Source: Paenibacillus sp. FSL R7-0345
GTDB lineage: Bacteria; Bacillota; Bacilli; Paenibacillales; Paenibacillaceae
DNA: 64,000 nucleotides
NCBI RefSeq assembly: GCF_038595055.1
Contig: NZ_CP152002.1
Location: 2,338,501-2,402,500 of the forward strand
Direction: 5' to 3'
Shown here: positions 18,246-26,015 of the stretch, piece after piece
Position numbering within the stretch: the stretch's first letter is position 1
Layout: each line of letters begins with the position of its first letter
The notes under the pieces: generated by a model
Told to the model about the DNA's origin: nothing
The model's database searches: none
The model's input: only the letters and a program-made list of their open reading frames with translations
Made by a program: the position numbers and the translations under genes

Positions 18246-19139
18246 TTACCGGCATGCCGCCTGCATCAGCTCGATCAGATATCCGATCGGAGGGGATAAG
18301 TGGCGGTCACGGTTATAGGAATAATAGATCCTCCGCTGGTAATGGTATTCCGGGATAGAGGCCATCATGAGCTTACCGGAGGCTACTTCCTCGGCAACAG
18401 CAAGCCGTGAAACGAACGATACATATCTGCCGCCCATCAGTGACTGCTTGATCGCCTCCAGGGAATCGAGCAGCAGAGAGGCATGGGGCTCACAGCCGCA
18501 ATCCTCGAACCATTTGCTGGTAATCCGGCTGGTGCTGGACTGGCTGCTGTGCAAAATAAAATTGGCTGCTGAAATCTGCGGCGGCGTCAGCCCGGACCGG
18601 CCGGCGAATTCATGCGTCGGGGCAAATACAAGCACGAGCTCGTCTTCGCACAAAGACTGGCAATGGAGGCTGGGCAGATAAAAGGATTCGGTTGAGAGAA
18701 TGCCCAGATCAAGCTCCTGATTGACCAGCATTTCTTTGATCACAGGCGAAGTCTTCACCGACAGCGAGACCGTTATCTCTGGATGCAGCTCACCGAACCG
18801 GCAGAGGATTTTAGGCAAAATATAAGTAGCCGGAACGTAGCTGGCCCCGACATTCAGTGTGCTGCGGCCTGCGTGGCTGAATTCCTTCACTACCCGTTCC
18901 GCCTCAGTGGCGAGGGCATTGATTTTGACCGCATAATGGAGGAAGGCCCGCCCGCTTTCGGTTAGAATCATTTTATCCATTCTAGGCTCGAACAGCTTTT
19001 CCCCCAGCTGCTGCTCCAGATTCTTCAGATGATAGGTTACAGTCGGCTGCTTCAGGCCGAGTACTGCGGCTACTGTGGTTATCTTTTTGTGCTTATGCAA
19101 GAGCTCAACAATCTGCAGCTTGATTAAATTCAAATTCAT
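18246..19139 (-). CDS. LysR-family transcriptional regulator
   Basis: This 297-residue regulator has an N-terminal winged helix-turn-helix (residues about 5-60: VAAVLGLKQPTVTYHLKNLEQQLGEKLFEP) and a C-terminal two-lobed effector-binding domain (STLNVGASYVPATYILPKIL onward). The effector is unknown. Start: a GTG at 19148 lies inside GGGGGAGTG, while the ATG at 19139 sits eight bases after that site and is preferred. The M3 peptidase gene follows on the same strand 87 bp later, so it is a plausible target or operon partner. The divergent phosphotransferase gene at 19300 is the other plausible target, as LysR proteins often control a divergent neighbour. Confidence 0.92.
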   Translation of the reverse strand: MNLNLIKLQIVELLHKHKKITTVAAVLGLKQPTVTYHLKNLEQQLGEKLFEPRMDKMILTESGRAFLHYAVKINALATEAERVVKEFSHAGRSTLNVGASYVPATYILPKILCRFGELHPEITVSLSVKTSPVIKEMLVNQELDLGILSTESFYLPSLHCQSLCEDELVLVFAPTHEFAGRSGLTPPQISAANFILHSSQSSTSRITSKWFEDCGCEPHASLLLDSLEAIKQSLMGGRYVSFVSRLAVAEEVASGKLMMASIPEYHYQRRIYYSYNRDRHLSPPIGYLIELMQAACR

Positions 19140-19299
19140 TCCGTTCACTCCCCCGCGCTATTAGCTACAGGTTAACATAGAAAAATTCTATGAATGTTAA
19201 AACTGATGCAGCAAAAAGTTAATATCACGCTAACATTCTGCAAATACACGTATGTTGCGGATACTAAGCTGCTTAAATGAAATGAAGGGACTAATTACA

Positions 19300-20319
19300 A
19301 TGGCTGCTACAGATTATAGGCTGGATTTTGCGAAGCTGTGTGCCAAATATGAGCTGGGACCGCTGACCGTGGTGCCGGAGCAGGTGGTCGGGGGATTTAT
19401 GCACAGAATGTACCGCGTTGTCACCGCTAAGGCGGAGTATGCGGTCAAAGCGCTGAATCCCCAGATTATGCTGCGCAGTGCAGCAATGGGCAATATGTTA
19501 TTTGCTGAAAAGGTTGCGGTGCATGCACAGAAGCTGGGCATAAATGCCCTTCCGGCAATCATGTCCGGAGATACCTGCATGCATGAGACCGACGGTCAGT
19601 ATTACCTTGTTTTTCCGTGGCGGGAGGGAAGGCCTTTACCTGCGGGAGGTGTTGATCTTGACTGTGCGGCAAAAATAGGCGCTGTGCTGGCGGCTATTCA
19701 TACAGCTGATTTTGCTGACCTGCTGGCGATGTGGCCGGAGGAAACGTTGAATGCATCCGTGCCGGACTGGAAGGGTTATGCCACACGGTCAGGACAGCTG
19801 TCTCTGGAATATGCAGATCAGCTGGCAGGCTGTTGCCTGAGACTGCAAGAGTACACGGAGCGGGCTAATACTTCAGCTCAGCGCCTCCGCCATGAACGGG
19901 TGATCAGCCACAGAGATCTTGACCCTAAAAATGTGCTGTGGACCGGCGACCGGCAGCCGCTCATAATAGACTGGGAATCGGCAGGAGCGGTGCACCCGAT
20001 GCAGGAGCTGCTTGAGGTGGGGCTATACTGGTCGGGCTTTGAAGCAGGGAATCCCAATAAAGAGGCCTTTCAGACTCTAATCCGGGCTTACCGCGAGGGT
20101 GGAGGGAAGCTCTGCCGGGACTGGACAGATGTGCTGAATCTTGGTTATCAGGGTAAGCTGGACTGGCTGGAATACAGCCTGAAACGTTCGCTTGGAGAAG
20201 AGTGCACAGATGAGGCCGAGCAGCAGCTGGGAACCAGTCAGGTCATCAGCACGATCACAGCGCTGGAGGAGTATGCGGCATTTTTACCGCTTTGCATGGA
20301 ATGGCTGGCGGAGGTTTGA
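19300..20319 (+). CDS. APH-type phosphotransferase family protein
   Basis: This 339-residue protein has the aminoglycoside phosphotransferase/choline kinase fold. It has an N-lobe with a nucleotide-binding lysine segment (YAVKALNPQIM), the catalytic loop HRDLDPKN (H204, D206, N211) and the metal-binding IDWESAG. Members phosphorylate small molecules such as aminoglycosides, homoserine, choline or thiamine; the substrate here cannot be told, and resistance should not be assumed. The frame opens at 19252, but the ATG at 19300 has AAGGGA nine bases upstream. It is transcribed divergently from the LysR gene and followed by a copy of the 185-bp intergenic element. Confidence 0.85.
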   Translation: MAATDYRLDFAKLCAKYELGPLTVVPEQVVGGFMHRMYRVVTAKAEYAVKALNPQIMLRSAAMGNMLFAEKVAVHAQKLGINALPAIMSGDTCMHETDGQYYLVFPWREGRPLPAGGVDLDCAAKIGAVLAAIHTADFADLLAMWPEETLNASVPDWKGYATRSGQLSLEYADQLAGCCLRLQEYTERANTSAQRLRHERVISHRDLDPKNVLWTGDRQPLIIDWESAGAVHPMQELLEVGLYWSGFEAGNPNKEAFQTLIRAYREGGGKLCRDWTDVLNLGYQGKLDWLEYSLKRSLGEECTDEAEQQLGTSQVISTITALEEYAAFLPLCMEWLAEV

Positions 20320-20331
20320 ATGTAGCACTCC

Positions 20332-20517
20332 GTAACGGACCGTACAGCCGTTATTCTTAGATGTATACGCTTTCATTAAATCTAACGGACTGTAATGACC
20401 TTATTGTGTACCAGGTGGGCAATAATCGAGCAAAAATCACCAGATAAGGTCATCCGGGTCCGTTAGCTTGTGTTAACATGAGTGGTGAGTCCGGATAAGG
20501 TCATCTGAGTCCGTTAG
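20332..20517. repeat. Intergenic 186-bp element B: two direct then two inverted 24-bp units
   Basis: Direct units lie at 20332-20355 and 20382-20405 (offset 50) and inverted units at 20443-20466 and 20494-20517 (offset 51). Three of the four outer ends are TAACGGAC or its complement with C/G flanks; the first unit starts GTAACGGAC. The inverted units share GATAAGGTCATC. The element fills the gap between the phosphotransferase stop and the next gene, and its last TTAG merges into the TTAGGAG ribosome-binding site of that gene. Confidence 0.85.
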
Positions 20518-20523
20518 GAGTGA

Positions 20524-21099
20524 ATGCAAACTATGGAAAAGGAAAATATGTTATTAGCAGCAACACGCGAGGAACTGCAGAGCTGGCTGCAGGAATATAG
20601 CACAACGGAGAAATGCTGCTGGGTTATCGTAAGCATGACACCTGTCCCGGACAAGCTGCTATATCTGGATGCTGTTGAGGAGGCACTGTGCTTTGGCTGG
20701 ATCGACGGAGTCAAAAAGAGCTCTGAGCAGGGTGTTGTGCAGCGGCTGTCCCCAAGATCCAAAAGAAGCTCCTGGACCGAGCTGAATAAAGAACGGGTAC
20801 GCCGCCTGGACAAGCTGGGGCTGATGAGTGAGGAGGGCAGACGGGTGCTGCCGGATATGGCGCCGGAATCTTTTGTAATAGATGAAGGAATCGAGCAGAG
20901 GTTACAAGAGGACCCGGAGGTCTATGCGAACTTTCTGGCCTTCCCGCCGCTGTACCGCAGAATCCGGATTGATAACATACAAGGCTACAAGAAGCAGCCC
21001 GAGCTGTTTCAGAGCAGATTGGATAAATTCATTGCGAATACGCGCGAGAACCGGATGTACGGGGCGTGGCATGATAACGGCCGTCTAATCGATTACTAA
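20524..21099 (+). CDS. YdeI/OmpD-associated family protein
   Basis: This 191-residue cytoplasmic protein has the YdeI family pattern: LYLDAVEEALCFGWIDGVKK in the first third, QRLSPRSKRSSWTELNKERVRRL, and a DPEVYANFLAFPPLYRRIRIDNI segment near the C-terminus that corresponds to the YdeI C-terminal helix pair. Some relatives are linked to bacteriocin or stress tolerance, but biochemical function is not established. The first ATG has AGGAG only three bases upstream; the alternative ATG nine bases later has 12-base spacing, so the exact start is uncertain. The ribosome-binding site touches the end of repeat element B. Confidence 0.82.
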   Translation: MQTMEKENMLLAATREELQSWLQEYSTTEKCCWVIVSMTPVPDKLLYLDAVEEALCFGWIDGVKKSSEQGVVQRLSPRSKRSSWTELNKERVRRLDKLGLMSEEGRRVLPDMAPESFVIDEGIEQRLQEDPEVYANFLAFPPLYRRIRIDNIQGYKKQPELFQSRLDKFIANTRENRMYGAWHDNGRLIDY

Positions 21100-21146
21100 A
21101 TATTGATGCTGATCAAAATATCCCGACTGACCGAGGAGGAGCAACT

Positions 21147-21611
21147 ATGCAATACAACGCCAGCAGTCCCGAAGATTATATCAGCCAGCTGCCGGAAGAG
21201 CGCCGGACTATTATCGCACGGCTTAGAGCTGTGATCAAAGAGAATTTGCCGGAAGGCTTTGCAGAGGTTGCAGGTTACGGTATCGAATACAAGGTTCCTC
21301 ATGAGCTGTATCCGCCGGGTTATCATGTGACGCCGGAGCAGCCGCTGCCCTTCATTAGCATAGCTTCACAGAAAAATCATATCGCGCTCTACCACATGGG
21401 CATCTACATGCACCCGGAGCTGCTGTCCTGGTTCCGGGAGGAGTACCCGAAGCATATGAAAACCAAGCTGGATATGGGCAAATCCTGCATCCGGTTCAAG
21501 CCGGCAGGCACTATCCCTTATGACCTGATCGGTGAGCTAAGCCGCAAAATTACAATTACTGAATATATTCAGCTCTATGAGCGGGAAATTGCCCAAATGA
21601 AGAAGAAATAA
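21147..21611 (+). CDS. DUF1801 domain protein
   Basis: This 154-residue small cytoplasmic protein of the DUF1801 family, related to the fold of Bacillus YdhG and of frataxin-like proteins, has typical segments YISQLPEERRTIIARLRAVIKENLPEG and YGIEYKVPHELYPPG, then FISIASQKNHIALYHMGIY and MGKSCIRFKPAGTIPYDLIGEL. An iron-chaperone role has been proposed for relatives but is not proved. GGAGGAG precedes the ATG. It is 47 bp after the YdeI gene and 52 bp before a second DUF1801 gene, so the three are probably one transcription unit. Confidence 0.87.
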   Translation: MQYNASSPEDYISQLPEERRTIIARLRAVIKENLPEGFAEVAGYGIEYKVPHELYPPGYHVTPEQPLPFISIASQKNHIALYHMGIYMHPELLSWFREEYPKHMKTKLDMGKSCIRFKPAGTIPYDLIGELSRKITITEYIQLYEREIAQMKKK

Positions 21612-21663
21612 TTGAGCTGGATTTGACACAATCGGGCTATCAGAAGTCACGGAGGATGATGAA

Positions 21664-22047
21664 ATGGACGCTAACAAGGTTACATTTGAGAGTATTGATG
21701 ACTATATTGGACAGGCCGCACCGGAGGTCCGGGAGCTTTTGCAGAATATACGCAGGGTCATTCATGAAGCTGCTCCGGAAGCCACTGAGAAAATCAGCTA
21801 TCAGATGCCTACGTTTGACCTGCACGGCAATCTGGTGCATTTTGCAGCGTTCAAAAAGCATATCGGATTTTATCCGGCGCCGCGGGGAATTGAGGCTTTT
21901 AAAGAGGAGCTGTCTGTTTATAAAGGGGCCAAAGGTTCAGTCCAGTTCCCGCTCGACCAGCCGATGCCGTATGACCTGATCACCCGGATTGTGAAGTTCA
22001 GGGCGGCAGAGAATATGGAGAAAGCCAAAGGAAAACGAAAATCCTGA
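21664..22047 (+). CDS. DUF1801 domain protein (YdhG-like)
   Basis: This 127-residue second DUF1801 protein is closer to the short YdhG form: TFESIDDYIGQAAPEVRELLQNIRRVIHEAAPEATEKISYQMP, then HFAAFKKHIGFYPAP and KGSVQFPLDQPMPYDLITRIVKFR. It is a distant paralogue of the gene just upstream, matching it in the ISxxKxHIxxY and PYDLI segments. The ATG follows ACGGAGGATGAA. A strong terminator at 22068 ends this three-gene unit. Confidence 0.87.
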   Translation: MDANKVTFESIDDYIGQAAPEVRELLQNIRRVIHEAAPEATEKISYQMPTFDLHGNLVHFAAFKKHIGFYPAPRGIEAFKEELSVYKGAKGSVQFPLDQPMPYDLITRIVKFRAAENMEKAKGKRKS

Positions 22048-22067
22048 TCCGATGCGTAGGTTTACGA

Positions 22068-22097
22068 ATACACGCCCTGCCGGGTGTGTATTTTTTT
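22068..22097 (+). terminator. Rho-independent terminator after the DUF1801 pair
   Basis: A ten-pair stem (ATACACGCCC at 22068-22077 with 22082-22091, one G-T pair) with a TGCC loop is followed by seven T residues. The rest of the stretch up to 22358 holds only a 67-codon frame without a ribosome-binding site, which I do not accept as a gene. Confidence 0.9.
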
Positions 22098-22358
22098 ATA
22101 GCTTGCCAAGACACCTGCAGTTAGGTTTATGATCAGCACTGTTGATAATCCGAGGAGCTTCGCACAGTTCAGTATACTGTTCTTTATTCAGGAAAACGGG
22201 AAAATCATCCGCTCCCACCCATTTACTGCGGACATTAAAGGATGGTTGAGTGCTATCAATTCTAATGTTCTGCAAGCCAATGATCCATCGTCATTGATTC
22301 ATAGGATTATAAAATGTGCGCTGAATATATAGTAATGTAACTTGAAAGGAGCACCCTC

Positions 22359-23189
22359 ATGATCCAATTCGATCTAATTTCCGATATCCATCTGGACTTC
22401 TGGCTTAGGCGCAAGGGGCCGACGGCGGAGGATAATGTGCGGGAGGTTGAGCGGTTTGCAGAGCGTCTGCTGCCGCAGACAGTGTCAGAGGTGCTGGTTA
22501 TAGCGGGGGATCTCGGTCACCGCAACCAGCAAAATGTTGAATTGCTGCATGCACTCAAGCGATATTATACCCATATTTTGGTGGTCGCCGGGAATCATGA
22601 CTATTATCTGGTGAACAGCAAGGAGCGCTACAAGCTCCAGACTTCGATGAACCGCTGGTCAGAGATGAAGTCGCTGGGCACTGCCATCGAAGGGATACAC
22701 TATCTGGAAGGTGACGTCTTTGAATGGAACGGGGTGCGGTATGGGGGAGCCGGCATGTGGTATGATTTCTCCTATGGCATCAATGTGCTGGGAAAAAGCC
22801 TCTCGGAAATGATGGGAATCTGGTCTAATCAGCTGAATGACCGCAACTACACGATTGGAGCACCGCGGCGTCCGCTGGAATTCTTCTGGGAGCAGAAGGC
22901 GCAGCTGGACCGGATTATTCATGACAGTGATGTAATTATCACGCATGTTCCCCCGGATTGGTCACATATTGCAGAGGAGCATGCTGCTGATCCGGTCAGC
23001 GGTTGTTATTATTTTGACGGTTCAGACTATGTTGCTCAAGTGGACGGCAAGGTCTGGTGCTCCGGTCATGTTCACATTAACCATTCGTACTGGAAGGACG
23101 GCTGCCTGTTTATTAATAATGCCCTCGGCTACCCGAATGAGCACAACCGTCCGCAGGGCAGGATAACATCTGTTATTGCAGAGTGTTAA
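22359..23189 (+). CDS. Metallophosphoesterase
   Basis: This 276-residue calcineurin-like phosphoesterase has the full metal-site set: SDIHLDF (D9, H11), VIAGDLGHRNQ, VAGNHDYY, a later THVPPDW histidine and SGHVH near residue 245. It likely hydrolyses a phosphomono- or diester using two metal ions; the substrate is unknown. AAAGGAGCACCC precedes the ATG. Remnants of two paralogues lie just downstream (23249-23365 and 24472-24722), and a PP2A-like phosphatase follows at 24758, so this locus has expanded and decayed. Confidence 0.9.
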   Translation: MIQFDLISDIHLDFWLRRKGPTAEDNVREVERFAERLLPQTVSEVLVIAGDLGHRNQQNVELLHALKRYYTHILVVAGNHDYYLVNSKERYKLQTSMNRWSEMKSLGTAIEGIHYLEGDVFEWNGVRYGGAGMWYDFSYGINVLGKSLSEMMGIWSNQLNDRNYTIGAPRRPLEFFWEQKAQLDRIIHDSDVIITHVPPDWSHIAEEHAADPVSGCYYFDGSDYVAQVDGKVWCSGHVHINHSYWKDGCLFINNALGYPNEHNRPQGRITSVIAEC

Positions 23190-23248
23190 GTCATTCATTA
23201 AATCCAACTCCGGTTGGACTGCTGAGAATATCCCGAACCAGAAACCAG

Positions 23249-23365
23249 GGTTGCCTGTTTGTAAACAATGCACTTGGCTATCCGGGAGAACATCCTTTTG
23301 CAGCTGCAGTCACCGTGCCGGTTGATCATCATAAGGCTGACGATTCCGTCAAAGCAGGAGAATAG
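23249..23365 (+). pseudogene. C-terminal remnant of a metallophosphoesterase paralogue
   Basis: The translation GCLFVNNALGYPGEHPF and the following about 20 codons to the stop at 23365 match the C-terminus of the intact gene just upstream (GCLFINNALGYPNEHNRP). The codons before 23249 show no match, and none of the metal-site motifs is present. The two DNA copies differ at many silent positions, so this is the remnant of a diverged paralogue rather than a recent duplication. Confidence 0.7.
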
Positions 23366-23379
23366 GGAGGGACATTGAA

Positions 23380-23978
23380 ATGGATTATGTAACGACGGCT
23401 CTGCCTTTAATATGAAGTTCCCGGAGCTGATCTTTTGCACCGAAGATTCCGGGAATGGCTGGTGGGAGAGCGATCTGGCGCTGTTTTCACATATCCGTAC
23501 GCTTCACCTGTATGCCCCGACGAAAGATTTAGACTTTCTGGGCAAGTTCAATACATTGAAGGAGCTATATGTGCATGACAGTGAGACGCAGGACTGGGGC
23601 TTTCTATCCTTATTAACGGAGCTTCATTTTTAAAGCCTGTGGAGATGCCATTTCGCTGATTTAACGCCGGTCCAAGAGCTTTGCAGAAATCAGACAGAAT
23701 ATTTTGAGATTGCCGGAATTCGTATTCCCCGGAAATTAACAAATTTATCCTTGATTGATTGCGGAATTGAAGAACTTTCACCACTGCAGGAGTGCAGCAG
23801 CTTGTCCGATCTGAATCTTTCCCATAACCATATTACTGATATCCGTCCGCTAAAAGAAATCCAAAGTCTCTATTATCTCACATTAAGGTATAACCGCATT
23901 TCCGATATCACTGACCTAAAGGACATGTACTATCTCAATCTACGGCATATAATCCGTTTTTGTTCTATAACGATTTGA
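23380..23978 (+). pseudogene. Broken leucine-rich-repeat protein gene
   Basis: A good ribosome-binding site (AGGGAGGGA) precedes ATG at 23380, which opens MDYVTTA but stops after 11 codons. The downstream frame (from about 23390, shifted) encodes NDGSAFNMKFPELIFCTEDSG and LRR-like text, is broken by TAA at 23631-23633, and then stays open to 23978 with clear repeats such as LSDLNLSHNHITDIRPLKEI and LYYLTLRYNRISDITDLKDM. Thus there is at least one frameshift near the start and one nonsense codon. The C-terminus also looks truncated. In life it would have been a cytoplasmic LRR protein of unknown partner. Confidence 0.75.
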
Positions 23979-24077
23979 TCCCGCAACCAAATAAACACTT
24001 GAAGTGCTTGTAGGTTGATAGTCTAGAATGGGACACAGAACAAGAAACGGACATGAAACGTTAGAGGAGGATTCAGT

Positions 24078-24233
24078 ATGAACAAAAGAAAATTGATAGA
24101 GATCGTAAAGAGCCGGGAGCTGCCTTGCACAGACGGAGCGTTGCGTACGTACACCGGGACCCGGTACAGGCTGATTGAAGTGGAAAATACCAAGTCCGGC
24201 GTTCATAATGACTACAAGGAAAATACATATTGA
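24078..24233 (+). CDS. Small hypothetical protein (51 aa)
   Basis: ATG at 24078 has an excellent GAGGAGG site eight bases upstream and opens a 51-codon frame (MNKRKLIEIVKSRELPC...) ending in TGA at 24231. The protein is short, basic at its start and has no recognised domain. It overlaps the next frame by 26 bases. It may be a real small protein or the beginning of a gene whose continuation has been lost, as the surrounding locus is full of decayed genes. Confidence 0.45.
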   Translation: MNKRKLIEIVKSRELPCTDGALRTYTGTRYRLIEVENTKSGVHNDYKENTY

Positions 24234-24471
24234 ACTGCTCTGTGAGCTGATTGCTGCGAACCGTCTGGGCCTGCCATTATCCAGAATGAAGGGTTATTTT
24301 GCTTCTGCCGACAAAAAGCGGACCCTGTTGAACGAAATGTTGGCTAATAAAAGTAAACTGCGCCAGCAGGTTGATTATATACAGAGATTACTCAGACTTA
24401 CCGAGGAACTGGAACAAGGGAAGCATCACCATGTTGAACCTGAACAATTATATCTGAGGATGATGCAATAA
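24208..24471 (+). CDS. Hypothetical helical protein resembling the C-terminal half of a MerR-type regulator
   Basis: 87 codons run from the ATG at 24208, which overlaps the preceding small gene in another frame. The sequence is almost all helix: IHIELLCELIAANRLGLPLSRMKGYF, then KRTLLNEMLANKSKLRQQVDYIQRLLRLTEELEQ. This resembles the dimerisation helix and effector part of MerR regulators, but the DNA-binding half is missing. The ribosome-binding site is poor, so it may be translated by coupling or be a remnant. The stop is directly followed by the GTG of a broken phosphoesterase gene. Function is not assignable. Confidence 0.4.
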   Translation: MTTRKIHIELLCELIAANRLGLPLSRMKGYFASADKKRTLLNEMLANKSKLRQQVDYIQRLLRLTEELEQGKHHHVEPEQLYLRMMQ

Positions 24472-24722
24472 GTGAAATCGATAGATGTCATCAGTGATCT
24501 GCATCTTGATATCAGCAGACCAATAAATTAAAGAGATTGTACTGCCTTGATGGAGACATAGTAGAGATTGAGGGGGTCAGAATCGGCGGCACCGACGGCT
24601 GGTATGACGGCTCACTGGGCAGAAGGCTTGGATGTTCGGGGGAATTCTTTGACGGAATCTGGAATACTTCTTTAGGGGATAAGGAATGGATTACGGGCTA
24701 TCCGGACCCGGAGCAGCTATAA
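24472..24722 (+). pseudogene. Internally deleted metallophosphoesterase pseudogene
   Basis: A GTG at 24472 starts VKSIDVISDLHLDISRPIN, with the SDLHLD metal motif, then stops at 24531. From about 24535, in another frame, the sequence reads YCLDGDIVEIEGVRIGGTDGWYDG, which aligns with YLEGDVFEWNGVRYGGAGMWYD of the intact enzyme at 22359, and ends in TAA at 24722. The GD and GNHD motifs that should lie between are gone and the C-terminal GHVH is missing. It is therefore a third paralogue, destroyed by an internal deletion with frameshift. Confidence 0.75.
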
Positions 24723-24757
24723 CTATACTTGTGGAAGAAGAGGAGTGAGGCGGACAA

Positions 24758-25492
24758 ATGGCAAGAACCATTGTGATTTCCGATATTCACGGCTACTATG
24801 AGCTTTTTATGAAACTCCTGGAACAGGTACAGTATGACCCGGCCTGTGATCAATTGTACCTGTTAGGAGATTATGTAGATGGAGGTCCCGAGTCTCTGGC
24901 TGTCATCCGGACAGTCATGCAGCTGACTGATGACCATAACCATGTACAAGCCATAGGAGGCAACCATGATGATATGCTGTTGCATTGGCTGGACGATAAC
25001 GACTACCCCAGAATGCCCTACACCAGCCTCAAAAATGGAGGGTCCGCTACGATACGCTCCTTATGTCCCTGGTATCAGTCCGTGGCTGATGATTCCAGGG
25101 CAAGAGAGTTTATTAATGAGCACTATCCGGATGAAATCTCGTTTCTGCGCCGGCTGCCTTATTACATTGAAGATGAAAAGCACATTTATGTGCACGCAGG
25201 TATAGATCCTGAGATTGCAGATTGGCGGCAGACCTCTCCCAAAGATTTTCGCTGGATCCGCGGACGATTCTACCAGACTGACGGGAGTGCTGCAGTAACT
25301 AAAAAGGTGATCTTCGGGCATGAGGTTTGCGCGAGGCTCCATCAGGATGAGACTAATTTCGACCCGTGGTTCGGTAAGCAATTTACCGGAATAGACGGCG
25401 GCGTGAAGTTCGGGTATCAGCTGAATGCCCTGATCATTTATGAGAACGGCGGGTATCAAACGTCAAGCATACAGAGGAGGGACAGGGAATGA
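24758..25492 (+). CDS. Metallophosphoesterase, PP2A/ApaH-like phosphatase
   Basis: This 244-residue protein of the serine/threonine-phosphatase-like branch of metallophosphoesterases has ISDIHGYYELF (metal ligands D and H), YLLGDYVDGGPES (the usual GDxVDRG with Gly in place of Arg), AIGGNHDDML, YVHAGIDPE and a final FGHEV. Such enzymes act on phosphoproteins or dinucleoside polyphosphates; the GD-VDGG change makes the substrate class unsure. GAGGAGTGAGG precedes the ATG. Its stop overlaps the next start as ATGA, so the two genes are translationally coupled. Confidence 0.88.
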   Translation: MARTIVISDIHGYYELFMKLLEQVQYDPACDQLYLLGDYVDGGPESLAVIRTVMQLTDDHNHVQAIGGNHDDMLLHWLDDNDYPRMPYTSLKNGGSATIRSLCPWYQSVADDSRAREFINEHYPDEISFLRRLPYYIEDEKHIYVHAGIDPEIADWRQTSPKDFRWIRGRFYQTDGSAAVTKKVIFGHEVCARLHQDETNFDPWFGKQFTGIDGGVKFGYQLNALIIYENGGYQTSSIQRRDRE

Positions 25493-25872
25493 TGCATAAA
25501 CAGGAGGAACTGCTGCAGCGTTTTCCGTGGGCGGAAAGCAAGGACAGAAACGGTTGCGGCAGAGGGCATTTGGCTCCATGCTGGTGCGGGGATGGCTGGT
25601 ATACCTTGATTTACAGCATGTTTGAAGAAATCGAAAACTTGTTCATAGCGGGAGACAGACTCGTTGATCTGCAGGTATATGAGATAAAAGAAAAATACGG
25701 GGAAATGAGGGTGAGTATAGGGAGTAGTCTGCAAGAAGTGTATAACATCGTTGATACATATGAGGTACGTTCGTCAAAAGTCTGCGAGGAGTGCGGTGAG
25801 GAAGGGAAGATACGTGACATTAACGGATGGCTGTCTGTCAACTGTGATTCGTGCTATCAGAAGCAGCTGTAA
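25489..25872 (+). CDS. Hypothetical protein with a zinc-ribbon-like Cys cluster
   Basis: This 127-residue protein is translationally coupled to the upstream phosphatase (four-base ATGA overlap; GGAGGGACAGGGA upstream). It contains CWCGDGWYTLIYSMFEEIE in the first half and a C-terminal CEECGEEGKIRDINGWLSVNCDSC, whose paired cysteines suggest one bound zinc. The middle IKEKYGEMRVSIG is a beta-rich segment. I do not recognise a named family. Coupling to a phosphatase suggests a shared role, perhaps substrate recognition, but this is only inference. Confidence 0.7.
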   Translation: MMHKQEELLQRFPWAESKDRNGCGRGHLAPCWCGDGWYTLIYSMFEEIENLFIAGDRLVDLQVYEIKEKYGEMRVSIGSSLQEVYNIVDTYEVRSSKVCEECGEEGKIRDINGWLSVNCDSCYQKQL

Positions 25873-25946
25873 ATGAACAGATAATTGTATCCGGTAAATA
25901 ATCAATCCGGTAAACGGAAAATTGTTCGTCCAGTGTTCCAGTTCCA

Positions 25947-25976
25947 TTGTTAGTGAGAACCATTATCATCTATAAT
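25947..25976 (+). promoter_or_regulatory. Promoter with a Fur-like box filling its spacer
   Basis: A perfect -10 TATAAT lies at 25971-25976, with a plausible -35 TTGTTA at 25947-25952 and an 18-bp spacer. The Fur-like sequence TGAGAACCATTATCA at 25954-25968 (12 of 14 defined positions against the 7-1-7 consensus) occupies nearly the whole spacer. A bound repressor would block polymerase, so iron repression of the AraC-lipoprotein fusion is inferred. Confidence 0.72.
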
Positions 25977-26015
25977 GGATGCATGGAGTTGAGATTGGAG
26001 GCAGGACAGGCCGGA

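Noticed and set aside
22129..22332. 67-codon open frame after the DUF1801 genes
   Set aside because: It has no Shine-Dalgarno and no recognised protein, and it lies right after a terminator.
25983..26015. ATG at 25983 as the start of the AraC-lipoprotein gene
   Set aside because: It lies about seven bases after the -10 box, so the transcript would be leaderless. The ATG at 26016 is preferred, though not proved.
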